NCBI GenBank assembly: GCA_016178585.1
Contig: JACOTA010000070.1
Location: forward strand, 1-55,233
Origin: Nitrospirota bacterium
GTDB taxonomy: Bacteria; Nitrospirota; Nitrospiria; JACQBW01
Length of the DNA stretch: 55,233 nt
Direction of reading: 5' to 3'
How positions within the stretch are numbered: position 1 is the stretch's first letter; each line of letters opens with the position of its first letter. Below are positions 1-9,038 of this stretch, in pieces. The notes beneath the pieces are model-generated. The model was not told where the DNA came from. It was given only the letters and a program-made list of their open reading frames with translations, and did not search any database. The position numbers were made by a program, and so were the translations under genes.

Positions 1-111
1 CAGTCAGGAATGAGATGGACCGTCAAAGGCGCCAATGCGATTATCGCCCTGCGCTGCTGCCAGATCAGCGGCCGGTGGGAGGAGTTTTGGGGAAATCGGG
101 CAACCGGGTGA
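1..111 (+). pseudogene. ISKra4-family transposase, C-terminal end (cut by window edge)
   Basis: Frame 1 is open from the first base to a TGA at 109-111 and encodes 36 residues. They include MRWTVKGANAIIALRCC followed by SGRWEEFW, which resembles the C-terminal end of ISKra4-family transposases as I recall it (GMRW, KGANAI, ALR, then an aromatic-rich tail). The rest lies outside the window, so I cannot tell whether the copy is intact. The bases after the stop (112-156) may include the terminal inverted repeat of the element, but the other end is not visible. It abuts the ATPase promoter, so the element lies directly upstream of that operon. Confidence 0.7.
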
Positions 112-157
112 GAAGTTTACCCATAAATTTGTCTCACACCCGTCTTGGGTCCCCCTC

Positions 158-186
158 TTGACTTGTTAAATCTCCCGGAATAGGAT
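158..186 (+). promoter_or_regulatory. Probable sigma70 promoter of the V/A-type ATPase operon
   Basis: TTGACT (158-163) and TAGGAT (181-186) are separated by 17 bases. The start of transcription would be near 193, giving a leader of about 40 bases with GAGGA at 225-229 before the ATG at 235. It sits just beyond the transposase remnant, so the insertion may define the upstream edge of the promoter. Confidence 0.55.
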
Positions 187-234
187 AAGCAGACGCTTTT
201 CAAATTTCAGCCGATGGATGGGATTGAGGAATAG

Positions 235-588
235 ATGGATGCCAAAGGTTTCGATGAAACTGCAATTCTAAAGAAAATCCAGGAAGTTGAAGCGGAGTTG
301 GAAGAAACGATTCAGCGGGCTCAAGCGGAGACCGGGGAAAAGGTTAGAAAGGCCAAAGAAGAAGCCGATCAGCTTTTCCGGAAACGGGGCGAAAGTATAA
401 AAGCGGAGTGCGAGCGATGGCTTCAAAATGAGAAATCAGAAGGGGAAAAGGAAGCCGCTTTAATCTTTTTAGCGGCGAAAGTAGAGGCGCAAGATTTAAG
501 GGAACAGGTTGGTTCGAAGATTGAGGAGGGTTCGAAACATGTTCTCAGGGGGATCTATCCAGATCTCTCCGAGGATCTTCATAAATGA
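235..588 (+). CDS. ntpF: V/A-type ATPase peripheral-stalk subunit G/H (NtpF-like)
   Basis: A 117-residue protein that is almost entirely a charged heptad-rich coiled coil (about residues 8-100, rich in E, K, A and Q). This is the form of the peripheral-stalk subunit called G/H in Thermus and NtpF in Enterococcus. In those enzymes it pairs with subunit E and braces the V1 head against subunit I in the membrane. It has no enzymatic motif, so the call rests on the coiled coil plus its place as first gene before subunit I. GAGGA lies 6 bases before the ATG. Its TGA overlaps the ATG of the next gene by four bases (ATGA), implying translational coupling. Confidence 0.8.
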   Translation: MDAKGFDETAILKKIQEVEAELEETIQRAQAETGEKVRKAKEEADQLFRKRGESIKAECERWLQNEKSEGEKEAALIFLAAKVEAQDLREQVGSKIEEGSKHVLRGIYPDLSEDLHK

Positions 589-2447
589 TCCTTGGGATGG
601 CCAAATTGAGGATCGTCGGCCCTCTTGCTCTTTTGGAGGAGGTGACTCGTCATCTTCAGGAGCTTGGCGATGTCCACCTCGAGTTTTCTCCTGTCCAAAC
701 TGGGGGAGTTTCCGGTTTGGCCAGGATTTCTCTCGATCCGGAGAACCAGAAGAAAAAAGCCGGCCTCGAAAATCTCAAAAAGGAATTAAATCATCTTATT
801 GTTTCCTTGCCGGTGATTGAATCAACTGAATCCTCCATCACTGAAAATCAACCTTTGATCATTGAATCCCTTCGCCGGCAGGTGGAAAAGGTTCTGGAAC
901 AGGTCAGGGAGAGCGAAGAGGAGCAGGGCCTTCTTTTGAAATACGAGCGTGTCCTTGAGGCCCTGGCGCCGCTGCTTCACCAGATCAAAGACAAAGAGAA
1001 TCTCGAACTGGATTTCATTGGATTGGTTCTGGAGGCGGAAACCGGGTCATCCATCCACGCCATTCGGCAGATTCTGTCTGAATTAACCGCCGGACGTTAT
1101 GAATTATTTTTCTCCCGGGTGGATCCGAAAACAGTGGCTGGCCTCCTGGTTATTCCGCGCGAATTGTCGGGGACCGTTAGAGCTTCCCTATGGCAGAAGA
1201 ATATTTCAGAGCTTAAGCTCCCCGCTTCCTTGATCAATCAGCCCGTCGGTCAGGCTCTTAAAATTCTTCTGAGGAAACGTTTAGAACTTCCTTGCCGGCT
1301 CCGGGAACTCCGTGAATCCCTTCACCGGCTTTCTCTTCAATGGCGGGACCGGTTAGTCCAATATGAAAGAAGCGTTGAAAATCAACTGGCTCAGCTGGAA
1401 TCGGCCTTCTTCTTTTATCATACCCAGACTGCCTTCCTGGTCTTCGGCTGGGTTCCGGAGAGCAGGGTTTCCGGGGTTGTTCAACGATTAACCGGAATTT
1501 TTTCCGAACGGGTGGTCGTTGAGCGGTTAGTTATTCCAAAAGAAGAGCTCAGGAACGTTCCTGTTGCCTTGAGCAATCCCCCTCCGGTAAGATCCTTTGA
1601 ATTGTTGACCAGATTAGTGGCTCTTCCCCGATATGGATCGATAGATCCAACCCCTTATTTGGCTTTTTTCTTTCCCCTTTTCTACGGAATCATCCTTGGA
1701 GACATTGGATACGGCGGATTGTTGCTTGCCCTTTCTCTTTACAGCAGGAAGCGGTGGGCGGGCAACCCGCTCATCCGGGATCTTTCGCTCGTTTTTATTC
1801 TGGCCTCCCTTTCGTCTATTCTCTTTGGCGTTCTCTATGGAGAGTTTTTTGGAGAGTTGGGAAAACCGGCGGGGATCCACCCTCTTTTGATCAACCGGAT
1901 GGAGGAATTTATTTCTTTGATTAAAGTGACGCTTGGAATCGGTTTGTTTCAGATGTTTCTTGGAATGATTTTGGGGTTAATTACCGCATTTCGATATGGG
2001 GATTTCCGGAAGTTGATGATTAAGGGATGTAGTATGATCTTTTTTGTTTCCGTTCTCCTGACCCTTGCGGGGGCGGCGGGTCTGTTAAGCTCCGCTTTTT
2101 CGCTTGCCGGCGGGGCGACAGTCCTGGTCATGTTCTTTGCAATTTTTGTTTTAGGGGGAGCCCGTTCCCTCATGGAACTTCATAGCCTGGTCAGTGTCCT
2201 CTCCTATCTCCGTTTAATGGGAATCGGCGTGGCTTCAGCCGCGTTAGCGTTTGCGGCCAATACGCTTGGCCGATTGCCCGGCAACATCGTTGCCGGGATT
2301 TTTATCGGATTTTTTCTTCATCTGATTAATTTTTTGTTTGGGGTCTTTTCTCCGATGATTCAGTCTCTCAGACTCCACTATGTTGAGTTTTTTGAGAATT
2401 TTTTCCAACCGGGAGGCCGTGAGTATCGGCCGTTTAAAAAACTGTAG
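585..2447 (+). CDS. ntpI: V/A-type ATPase membrane subunit I (a subunit)
   Basis: A 620-residue protein with an N-terminal hydrophilic half (about 1-340, with coiled-coil stretches) that anchors the stalks, and a C-terminal membrane half (about 350-600) with roughly seven or eight hydrophobic segments. SYLRL places Arg543 in the position of the essential ion-channel arginine of a subunits, which lets ions onto and off the c ring. The sequence around PTPYLAFFFPLFYGIILGD is typical of the family's first membrane hairpin. Length is within the bacterial range (about 600-660). The start overlaps the previous stop by four bases, and subunit K follows after 20 bases. Confidence 0.95.
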   Translation: MILGMAKLRIVGPLALLEEVTRHLQELGDVHLEFSPVQTGGVSGLARISLDPENQKKKAGLENLKKELNHLIVSLPVIESTESSITENQPLIIESLRRQVEKVLEQVRESEEEQGLLLKYERVLEALAPLLHQIKDKENLELDFIGLVLEAETGSSIHAIRQILSELTAGRYELFFSRVDPKTVAGLLVIPRELSGTVRASLWQKNISELKLPASLINQPVGQALKILLRKRLELPCRLRELRESLHRLSLQWRDRLVQYERSVENQLAQLESAFFFYHTQTAFLVFGWVPESRVSGVVQRLTGIFSERVVVERLVIPKEELRNVPVALSNPPPVRSFELLTRLVALPRYGSIDPTPYLAFFFPLFYGIILGDIGYGGLLLALSLYSRKRWAGNPLIRDLSLVFILASLSSILFGVLYGEFFGELGKPAGIHPLLINRMEEFISLIKVTLGIGLFQMFLGMILGLITAFRYGDFRKLMIKGCSMIFFVSVLLTLAGAAGLLSSAFSLAGGATVLVMFFAIFVLGGARSLMELHSLVSVLSYLRLMGIGVASAALAFAANTLGRLPGNIVAGIFIGFFLHLINFLFGVFSPMIQSLRLHYVEFFENFFQPGGREYRPFKKL

Positions 2448-2467
2448 CGATCAGATAAGGAGGATCT

Positions 2468-2686
2468 ATGGAGGCGGGACTTATTGCCATTGGGGCAGGA
2501 TTGGCCATTGGACTTGCGGCGCTTGGAACAGCCATTGCCCAGGCAAAAATTGGAGCTGCAGCGATTGGAGCGATTTTGGAAAAACCTGAATCCTTTGTAA
2601 CCGTTTTAATTTTGCTGGTGATTCCGGAGACCCTGGTGATTTTTGGCTTTACGATAGCCATTCTTATTATTTATACCTTAAAATAA
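2468..2686 (+). CDS. ntpK: V/A-type ATPase ring subunit K (proteolipid)
   Basis: A 72-residue two-helix hairpin, the short 8 kDa type found in Thermus and F-type enzymes rather than the four-helix 16 kDa NtpK of Enterococcus. The ion-carrying acid is Glu54 in IPETLVIFG on helix 2. Gln25 on helix 1 lies 16 residues before the P-E of the loop (EKPES), the same spacing as the Na+-ligand Gln32 of Ilyobacter c subunit, and Thr55 follows the glutamate where Na+-type rings have Ser or Thr. This fits Na+ binding but does not prove it. AAGGAGG precedes the ATG. Confidence 0.95.
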   Translation: MEAGLIAIGAGLAIGLAALGTAIAQAKIGAAAIGAILEKPESFVTVLILLVIPETLVIFGFTIAILIIYTLK

Positions 2687-2689
2687 GGC

Positions 2690-3298
2690 TTGTCGTTGGG
2701 CTATCAGGTTTTGATTGAAACCCTTTTGAAAGAGGGAAAACGGAAAAGCGAGGAAATTGTTGAAAAAGGACGTCTGGAATCCCAGGCCCTTTTCCTGAAG
2801 GCCAAAGAAAAAGCCGGCCATTTTGAACAGGAAAAACGAAGGGAAATTCAGAAGGAAATCCTTTTGACCCGGGCCAAAATTTTAAATGAGGCCCGTCTGG
2901 AAAGCCGCCGGATTATTTTAGAGGCCAAACATGAAATCTTGAAGCGCGTATTTGAAAGGGCTGAAGAATGTTTACAAACCTGGTTAAACGAGACGGCCGG
3001 AGAGGAACGACTCCGGATCTTTTGGAAAAAAAGGATGGAAGAGGCATTGCAGGAGACTCGAAGCGCTTCTTTAAAAGCTTTTCTTCCAGAGGACGGATCT
3101 AAAGGCCTCGAAGCTGTTTTTAAGGAAAAGGGGATTCCTTATGAAAAGGTGAAAGATCCCGATCTTCGCTATGGTTTTAAATTGGCGTTGGAGGAGGAAA
3201 AAGTGACGGTGGTTAACAGCTATCCTTCCCGGGTTGAAAAAATCCGAACGGAACTGATCACCGATCTTCAGAGCCTGCTTTTTAAAAAAAATGGATGA
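2690..3298 (+). CDS. ntpE: V/A-type ATPase peripheral-stalk subunit E
   Basis: A 202-residue protein: a long N-terminal coiled coil (about 12-110) followed by a globular C-terminal domain (about 115-195), the subunit E plan. In the family it forms the peripheral stalk with the G/H coil and holds the top of the A3B3 head. No ATG is available; the frame opens with TTG at 2690 (TTG TCG TTG), overlapping the TAAGG that follows the stop of subunit K, so TTG at 2690 or 2696 is the likely start. Its last bases overlap the ATG of subunit C at 3291. Confidence 0.88.
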   Translation: MSLGYQVLIETLLKEGKRKSEEIVEKGRLESQALFLKAKEKAGHFEQEKRREIQKEILLTRAKILNEARLESRRIILEAKHEILKRVFERAEECLQTWLNETAGEERLRIFWKKRMEEALQETRSASLKAFLPEDGSKGLEAVFKEKGIPYEKVKDPDLRYGFKLALEEEKVTVVNSYPSRVEKIRTELITDLQSLLFKKNG

Positions 3299-4337
3299 TT
3301 ACGCTTATCTCAATGCCCGCATCCGGTTTCTAAGATCGGAATTGTTGGACCCTCGAGTTTACGGGGAACTGATGAGCCTTCCTGACCTCATCTCCGCCAG
3401 GGGAGTTCTTGGAAAGACGGTTTATGAAAAGGTTCTGGGGGATTCTTCGGATAGACCGTCCTTGAGCCGGCTGGAGGCGGGTATCCGGGAGGAGTGGGCG
3501 CGGACGGTCAACAAGATTCACCAAATGACCGATGGGCGTCCAAAGGCGTATCTCCAGGGTTTAACGGCGTGGTGGGAGGGGGAGAACCTTAAGGCAATCC
3601 TCAGAGGCAAAACCAATCATTTTGGAGAACAGGAAATTTTTTCAATCCTCCTGCCCATAGGGTCTTTAAACCCATCGGCTCTCCGGGAGTTGGTTCGTCA
3701 GCCGTCGGTGCAAGGAATGGTCGATAGGCTGGTTGCCTGGCGTTCTCCCTATGCCAAACCTTTGAACATAGCTTTAAAAAATCAACCTGACCTTAAGAGG
3801 CTGGATCTCCTGGAACTCTCCCTGGATCGATTTATCTTCGAGGAGGTCTTCAAAAAAATAACAAATGGCGGACAGGATGCGAGCCTGTTTCACCAGCTGG
3901 CGGGTCTTATGGTTGACAAATTAAATCTTCTGACGGCATTTAAAGTTTTTCGTGAAGGAGGATTCGCGGCCTCCGACCCCGCCGATTATTTTATTCGGGG
4001 GGGAAATCACGTGATTCTAAAGGTTTTTCAAAAGGTAGCCCGTGCGCAAGATTTAAACGACGCCATTGAAATGATCAAAAAAACACCTTATTCCGGCGTT
4101 GTCGCCGGGATAAAACCGGAGGGAGAGCTCTTCCCGGCCCTCCGGTTAGAAATCGGTTTAAACCGGTTCATTCTTCGGCGGGCCAGAAAAATGGGGGTAG
4201 ACGACCCCCTTGGATTTGGTTTAATCGCAGGATATTTTTTACAAAAATATTTTGAGGTGGTTAATCTTCGAATGATATTCAGGACAAAGTCTTACGGGAT
4301 GTATGATTCTGATATTCGGTCGTTGTTGGTGGTTTAG
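3291..4337 (+). CDS. ntpC: V/A-type ATPase central-shaft socket subunit C (d subunit)
   Basis: A 348-residue all-helical protein beginning DDYAYLNARIRFLRSELL, typical of subunit C (called d in eukaryotes), which caps the membrane ring and grips the rotating D-F shaft. The C-terminal GLIAGYFLQKYFEVVNLRMI with the final Arg-rich helix is the conserved signature region. Length matches the family (about 320-350). It overlaps the end of subunit E by 8 bases. A 40-base gap to the next gene holds a small palindromic stretch (TAGCG ... CGCTA, 4336-4362). Confidence 0.92.
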   Translation: MDDYAYLNARIRFLRSELLDPRVYGELMSLPDLISARGVLGKTVYEKVLGDSSDRPSLSRLEAGIREEWARTVNKIHQMTDGRPKAYLQGLTAWWEGENLKAILRGKTNHFGEQEIFSILLPIGSLNPSALRELVRQPSVQGMVDRLVAWRSPYAKPLNIALKNQPDLKRLDLLELSLDRFIFEEVFKKITNGGQDASLFHQLAGLMVDKLNLLTAFKVFREGGFAASDPADYFIRGGNHVILKVFQKVARAQDLNDAIEMIKKTPYSGVVAGIKPEGELFPALRLEIGLNRFILRRARKMGVDDPLGFGLIAGYFLQKYFEVVNLRMIFRTKSYGMYDSDIRSLLVV

Positions 4338-4377
4338 CGACGACCCGACGGGGCGACGCTACAGAGGAAGGTAAAAG

Positions 4378-4707
4378 GTGGCCTGGATTGCGGCTCTGAC
4401 AAACCCGGAAATGGCTTTAGGATTTCGGTTAGCCGGGATCGAAACTTTTTCGGCTCAAGACGCCCTTGAAGCCGAAGGCCTTCTGAAGGGTTTATTAGAG
4501 AGAAAGCTGCCGGGTATTGTGGTGATTAGCGAGGAGTTTCTTCCTTATTTTTCCGAAGGGACTCGGAAAAAGGTTGAAGAAAATTTTCAGCCGGTATGTG
4601 TTCCGGTCCCCCATATTCAATCATGGCGGGAAGGAGAGAAAAAGGAAGAATATCTCTCCCGGTTAATGCAAAACGTAATGGGTTACCAAATTAAAATTAA
4701 ACGATGA
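4378..4707 (+). CDS. ntpG: V/A-type ATPase shaft subunit F (NtpG-like)
   Basis: A 109-residue Rossmann-like protein. GFRLAGIETF near residues 18-27 and the GIVVISEEFLPYF strand-loop are the hallmark of subunit F (NtpG in Enterococcus). F binds subunit D to form the central rotor shaft and modulates ATPase activity. The start is GTG at 4378, 5-6 bases after GGAAGG. The stop overlaps the ATG of the catalytic subunit by four bases (ATGA at 4704-4707). Confidence 0.88.
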   Translation: MAWIAALTNPEMALGFRLAGIETFSAQDALEAEGLLKGLLERKLPGIVVISEEFLPYFSEGTRKKVEENFQPVCVPVPHIQSWREGEKKEEYLSRLMQNVMGYQIKIKR

Positions 4708-6458
4708 AAACTAAAGGCAAGATCGTCAAAGTGTCAGGACCGACCATCGTCGCATCCGGAATGAAAAGCGCAGGGATCTACCATCGGGTGACCGTCGGGA
4801 CTTTGAAGCTCCTGGGTGAGGTCATCCGGTTGGAAAGGGATCGGGCGACGATTCAGGTTTATGAAGATACGATCGGGCTCTCTTTGGGAGAAGAAGTCGA
4901 AGACCTGGGAGAGCCTCTGATGGCTGAACTGGGTCCCGGTTTGATTTCTTCTATTTTTGACGGTGTTCAGAGGCCTTTAACGGCGTTGCTTGAGAAACAG
5001 GGAGATTTTATTTCGAGGGGATTTGCTGTTCCGGCCCTTTCCCGGTCGATGAAATGGCGGTTTGTTCCCTCCGTGAAACCCGGAGCAGGGGTTTATGGGG
5101 GAGACCTCCTCGGAACGGTTCAGGAAACCGACCGGATCATTCACCGGATCATGGTTCCGCCCGGACGGTCTGGAAAAATAAAAGAGATTCGGGCCGGAGA
5201 GTTTACGGTTCAGGAGACAATAGCGGTCTTGGACGGCGGTATAGAAATCAGCCTCATGCAGAGGTGGCCGGTGAGATCCCCGCGCCCCTTTAAAAAGAAG
5301 CTCCTCCCGAACCTTCCCTTCATTACCGGCCAGCGGATATTTGATATGGTGTTTCCGATCGCCCTGGGAGGGACGGCTATTATGCCGGGAGGATTTGGGA
5401 CAGGGAAAACGGTGGCAGAGCAAAGCCTGGCAAAATACGCCCGGGCAGAGATCATCGTTTATATCGGATGCGGCGAGCGGGGCAATGAGATGACCGACGT
5501 CTTATCCGAGTTTCCAAATCTTCAGGATCCGCAAACCGGCCGGCCGTTAATGGAGAGGACGATTCTTATTATCAATACCTCTAATATGCCGGTTGCGGCA
5601 CGGGAAGCTTCTATTTTTACGGGAATTACGGCTGCCGAATACTACCGGGATATGGGATATCACGTCGCTTTGATGGCGGACAGCACGTCCCGCTGGGCTG
5701 AGGCGCTTCGGGAGATTTCATCCCGGCTGGAGGAAATGCCGGGGGAAGAAGGTTATCCAACCTATCTTTCCACCCGGTTGAGTCATTATTATGAAAGAGG
5801 AGGCCGGGTGGCCTGTCTTGGCCGGGAGGAGCGGGTTGGATCGGTGACCATCGTGTCCGCCATTTCTCCGCCCGGAGGGGATTTTTCCGAACCGGTTTCC
5901 CAGAGTTCAATGAGGATCGCGGGCGGCATATGGTCGCTCGATTCCGACCTCGCTCATCGCAGACACTTTCCGGCCATTAATTGGAAACGAAGTTACTCCC
6001 TTTATACCGATCTGCTTGATCCCTGGTTTCGGCAACAAGTGGCTTCTGATTGGTCTGAACTACGCGCCTGGTTAATGGAAGTCCTTCAGCAGGAAGAAGA
6101 GCTTTTAGAAGTGGCTCAACTGGTTGGAAAGGATGCGCTCCAGGAAGGGCAGAGAGCCATTCTGGAAATTAGCCGGCTGATCAGGGAAGATTATCTCCGT
6201 CAAAGCTCTTTTTCGCAGAGCGATGCCAACTGTCCGCTTGAAAAGCAATACTGGATGCTAAAAGTCCTCCATCGGTTTTATCAGCTTTTAATGGCGTCCG
6301 TTCAAAAAGGAACAGCCATTGACGTTGTTCTCGATCAACCTTTTGTTTTAGAGTTGATCCGGATGAAAGAGTGGCCTTCTGAGGGATTTGAACCCAGGGC
6401 AATTTCCTTGATCAATTTAATGGATGAGGGGATCACACAAGAGCCAGTCCATGGATAA
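4704..6458 (+). CDS. ntpA: V/A-type ATPase catalytic subunit A
   Basis: 584 residues, the usual length. It has the N-terminal barrel, the non-homologous bulge (about 110-190), the nucleotide-binding domain with Walker A GGFGTGKT at 229-236 (most relatives have GPFGSGKT), and the catalytic glutamate in GERGNEM near 258. [16 protein letters not shown] is the Walker B and arginine-rich region. It hydrolyses or makes ATP at the A/B interface of the V1 head. Whether the enzyme runs as a synthase or a pump cannot be read from sequence. The stop overlaps the start of subunit B by 8 bases. Confidence 0.97.
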   Translation: MKTKGKIVKVSGPTIVASGMKSAGIYHRVTVGTLKLLGEVIRLERDRATIQVYEDTIGLSLGEEVEDLGEPLMAELGPGLISSIFDGVQRPLTALLEKQGDFISRGFAVPALSRSMKWRFVPSVKPGAGVYGGDLLGTVQETDRIIHRIMVPPGRSGKIKEIRAGEFTVQETIAVLDGGIEISLMQRWPVRSPRPFKKKLLPNLPFITGQRIFDMVFPIALGGTAIMPGGFGTGKTVAEQSLAKYARAEIIVYIGCGERGNEMTDVLSEFPNLQDPQTGRPLMERTILIINTSNMPVAAREASIFTGITAAEYYRDMGYHVALMADSTSRWAEALREISSRLEEMPGEEGYPTYLSTRLSHYYERGGRVACLGREERVGSVTIVSAISPPGGDFSEPVSQSSMRIAGGIWSLDSDLAHRRHFPAINWKRSYSLYTDLLDPWFRQQVASDWSELRAWLMEVLQQEEELLEVAQLVGKDALQEGQRAILEISRLIREDYLRQSSFSQSDANCPLEKQYWMLKVLHRFYQLLMASVQKGTAIDVVLDQPFVLELIRMKEWPSEGFEPRAISLINLMDEGITQEPVHG

Positions 6459-7887
6459 GCGATCTTCCGGTCTTTTAACATTAGATTACCAGTCTGTGGG
6501 ATCCATTTCCGGACCCCTTTTATTTGTGGAAGGGGTTCGAGGCGCTCACCTGGGGGAGATGGTTTCAATTTTAATGCCAGGGAATGAGCAGAGGAGGGGG
6601 CAGGTGATTGAACTCTCCGAACGGCACACCGTTGTTCAGGTCTTGGAAGAGACGTCAGGAATGCGTCTTTCCGACACCCGTGTCCGTTTTACCGGAAAGG
6701 CGGCGCGAATGGATCTTTCCCTCGATATCCTGGGGCGGCGATTTAACGGGGCAGGAGCGCCCGTCGACCTCCTTCCGCCCGTGATTCCGGAAAGGCAGAC
6801 TTCCATTATCGGAAGCCCGATCAATCCCCTGGCGCGGGAAAGGCCCTCCCGCTTTATTCAAACCGGTATTTCAGCCATTGATGAACTTAATACGCTGGTA
6901 CGGGGTCAGAAACTCCCGATTTTTTCGGGAGCAGGTCTTCCTGCAAAAGAAATTGCCGCCCAAATTCTCCGCCAGGCTGAAATTGTCTCTCCCCTCGATC
7001 AGAGCGAAGAAAAAATCGAAGAGCAGGACCCGGACGGTCGATTTGCCATCGTGTTTGCCGGGATGGGGATTCCATTCCGCGAAGCGGCGTTTTTCACCGA
7101 GGCGTTTGAGGAAAGCGGGACAACGTCCCATACCGTGGCCTTTTTAAATCTGGCTGATGATCCCACCATCGAACGTTTGTTAACCCCCCGTTTTGCGTTG
7201 ACTGCGGCAGAGTACCTTGCTTTTGTTCATGATTTCCACGTTCTGGTCATTATGATGGATATGACCCATTACTGCGAGGCCCTTCGGGAAATTTCCACGG
7301 CCCGCGAAGAAATCCCAGGCCGCCGGGGGTTTCCGGGTTATATGTATACCGACCTGGCTGCATTGTATGAGCGAGCCGGGCAGATCAAAGGAAAAAAAGG
7401 TTCCGTAACGCAGATTCCGATCTTGACGATGCCGGATGATGATATCACCCATCCTATTCCTGATTTGACCGGTTATATCACCGAGGGACAAATTGTCCTG
7501 TCGAGAGAGCTGCACCGGAAAGGGATTTATCCTCCCATTGATGTTCTCCCCTGTCTTTCCAGACTGATGAACCACGGAATTGGAAAGGGACGGACAAGGG
7601 AGGATCACCGCGGCGTGGCCGATCAGCTTTATGCGTTATATGCTCAAGGGAGGGAATTGAGGCAGGTCGAAGCCATTGTCGGGCAGGAAGGATTAAGCGG
7701 GGACGATAAACGTCTTCTGGATTTTGCCAATCTCTTTGAGACGAAGTTTGTCAATCAGGGGAATCAGAAGAGAGGCCTGAAGGAAACACTCGACCTGAGC
7801 TGGGAACTGTTAAGGGGGATTCCGGTAGAAAGGTTGACCCGGATCAAGCCGGAACATCTCCAAAAATATGATCGGCCGCGGGGATAA
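6451..7887 (+). CDS. ntpB: V/A-type ATPase regulatory subunit B
   Basis: The non-catalytic partner of subunit A. The degenerate P-loop reads [10 protein letters not shown] instead of GKT, as in all B subunits, and [15 protein letters not shown] is the family signature that gives the arginine finger region. I chose ATG 6451 (MDKRSSG, 478 residues) because it gives the normal N-terminus and has AAGAG 7 bases upstream. An in-frame ATG at 6424 would add nine residues overlapping subunit A. The order A then B with overlap is normal for ntp operons. Confidence 0.95.
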   Translation: MDKRSSGLLTLDYQSVGSISGPLLFVEGVRGAHLGEMVSILMPGNEQRRGQVIELSERHTVVQVLEETSGMRLSDTRVRFTGKAARMDLSLDILGRRFNGAGAPVDLLPPVIPERQTSIIGSPINPLARERPSRFIQTGISAIDELNTLVRGQKLPIFSGAGLPAKEIAAQILRQAEIVSPLDQSEEKIEEQDPDGRFAIVFAGMGIPFREAAFFTEAFEESGTTSHTVAFLNLADDPTIERLLTPRFALTAAEYLAFVHDFHVLVIMMDMTHYCEALREISTAREEIPGRRGFPGYMYTDLAALYERAGQIKGKKGSVTQIPILTMPDDDITHPIPDLTGYITEGQIVLSRELHRKGIYPPIDVLPCLSRLMNHGIGKGRTREDHRGVADQLYALYAQGRELRQVEAIVGQEGLSGDDKRLLDFANLFETKFVNQGNQKRGLKETLDLSWELLRGIPVERLTRIKPEHLQKYDRPRG

Positions 7888-7896
7888 AAAAAAGCG

Positions 7897-8520
7897 ATGG
7901 AAAAAACAAGCCCCACACGGTTGAACCTTCTTCTTCTGAAACAGCGCGTTCAGACAACTGAAAAGGGACTTGGCCTGCTGGAAAGCAAGCGGGAAGCGCT
8001 GGTGAAGGAGTTTTTTAAGATGGCGGCGTCGGCCATGACAGCGAGAGAAAATCTTCGTCAAGGGATGCAAAAGGCTCAAAACGCCTTAACGCTTTCAATG
8101 GCTGTTTTTGGGAGAGAATCCCTGACTTCTGCCGCTTTTGCGTCCAAACGAAATCTGGCGCTTGAAGTGTCGGAAAAAAATATCTGGGGGGTGCGTTTCC
8201 CGGACCTCCAGTTTCAGACGGCAGTTCGTTCCGTGGAGGCAAGGGGCTATTCAGTGACCAGTACCACCCCCCATTTAGACGAGACGGTCAAAGGGTTCGA
8301 AGAAGTCATCGACCTTATTCTCAAGACGGTATCGGTGGAGATGAAACTCAAACGGATTGGCCAGGAAATTAAAAAGGTGACCCGCAGGATCAATGCCTTG
8401 AAGGAATTAATTCTGCCCCCCGTGAGGGCTTACATCCGTGAAATTAAGAACAGCCTTGAAGAAAGGGAACATGAGGAGATTTTCAGGATTAAACGGTTTA
8501 AGAGAAAATGGAAAGACTAA
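7897..8520 (+). CDS. ntpD: V/A-type ATPase central-shaft subunit D
   Basis: A 207-residue two-helix coiled coil. PTRLNLLLLKQRVQTTEKG at the N-terminus and the C-terminal RRINALKELILPPVRAYIREI stretch are the family signatures. Subunit D is the long rotating coil inside the A3B3 head. It ends the operon: the next gene, a Rieske protein, starts 11 bases after the stop with its own AGGAG, so the bc genes could be co-transcribed. Confidence 0.95.
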   Translation: MEKTSPTRLNLLLLKQRVQTTEKGLGLLESKREALVKEFFKMAASAMTARENLRQGMQKAQNALTLSMAVFGRESLTSAAFASKRNLALEVSEKNIWGVRFPDLQFQTAVRSVEARGYSVTSTTPHLDETVKGFEEVIDLILKTVSVEMKLKRIGQEIKKVTRRINALKELILPPVRAYIREIKNSLEEREHEEIFRIKRFKRKWKD

Positions 8521-8531
8521 AGGAGAATAAA

Positions 8532-9038
8532 ATGCCTGAAGAAGTGACGCGCCGGAGTTTTTTTGGAAAAGCCATTGCAGCGATTGCAGGATCCATTGCC
8601 CTGATTTTATCTGTTCCCATTCTGGGATACACCATCCTTCCTGCCCTTCGAAAACGGGAAGAACCCTGGTCGGAGGTCGGGCCGGTCACTCAATTAGAGA
8701 TGAATCAGCCTAAAGAGCTGGAAGTCGTTCGTTCGGTTTCCAGCGGCTGGATGAAAGCCGCCTCGGTCAGATCGATTTGGGCGTTTCGTAAACCTGAGGG
8801 GGAGGTGGTGGTTTATTCGCCGATTTGCACCCACCTGGGATGCGGTTACCATTGGGACGATCAAAAAAAGAAATTTCTCTGCCCCTGCCATAATAGTTCT
8901 TTTGATTTGAACGGCCAGGTTTTGGGAGGCCCGGCTCCCAGACCGCTTGATGCGCTTCCGGCTAAAGTGGAGGGCGACCGGCTCTATGTGGTTTATAAAG
9001 AGTTTAAGTCCGGGATTTCACGAAAAGAGGAGATATGA
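8532..9038 (+). CDS. petC: Rieske [2Fe-2S] protein of a cytochrome bc complex
   Basis: 168 residues from ATG 8532, chosen because AGGAG (8521-8525) precedes it; an ATG at 8508 lies inside subunit D. TRRSFFGK at residues 6-13 is a twin-arginine export signal, followed by one membrane anchor (about 14-38). Cluster ligands are C99-T-H101-LGC104 and C117-P-C119-H120, with C104/C119 the expected disulfide. The domain carries electrons from quinol to cytochrome c on the periplasmic side. The TGA overlaps the ATG of the cytochrome b gene. The symbol follows b6f usage; qcrA would also be acceptable. Confidence 0.93.
   Translation: MPEEVTRRSFFGKAIAAIAGSIALILSVPILGYTILPALRKREEPWSEVGPVTQLEMNQPKELEVVRSVSSGWMKAASVRSIWAFRKPEGEVVVYSPICTHLGCGYHWDDQKKKFLCPCHNSSFDLNGQVLGGPAPRPLDALPAKVEGDRLYVVYKEFKSGISRKEEI

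Noticed and set aside
4977-5455. Long minus-strand ORFs inside the ATPase A gene
   Set aside because: They are shadows of a strongly conserved gene and show no domain or ribosome site.
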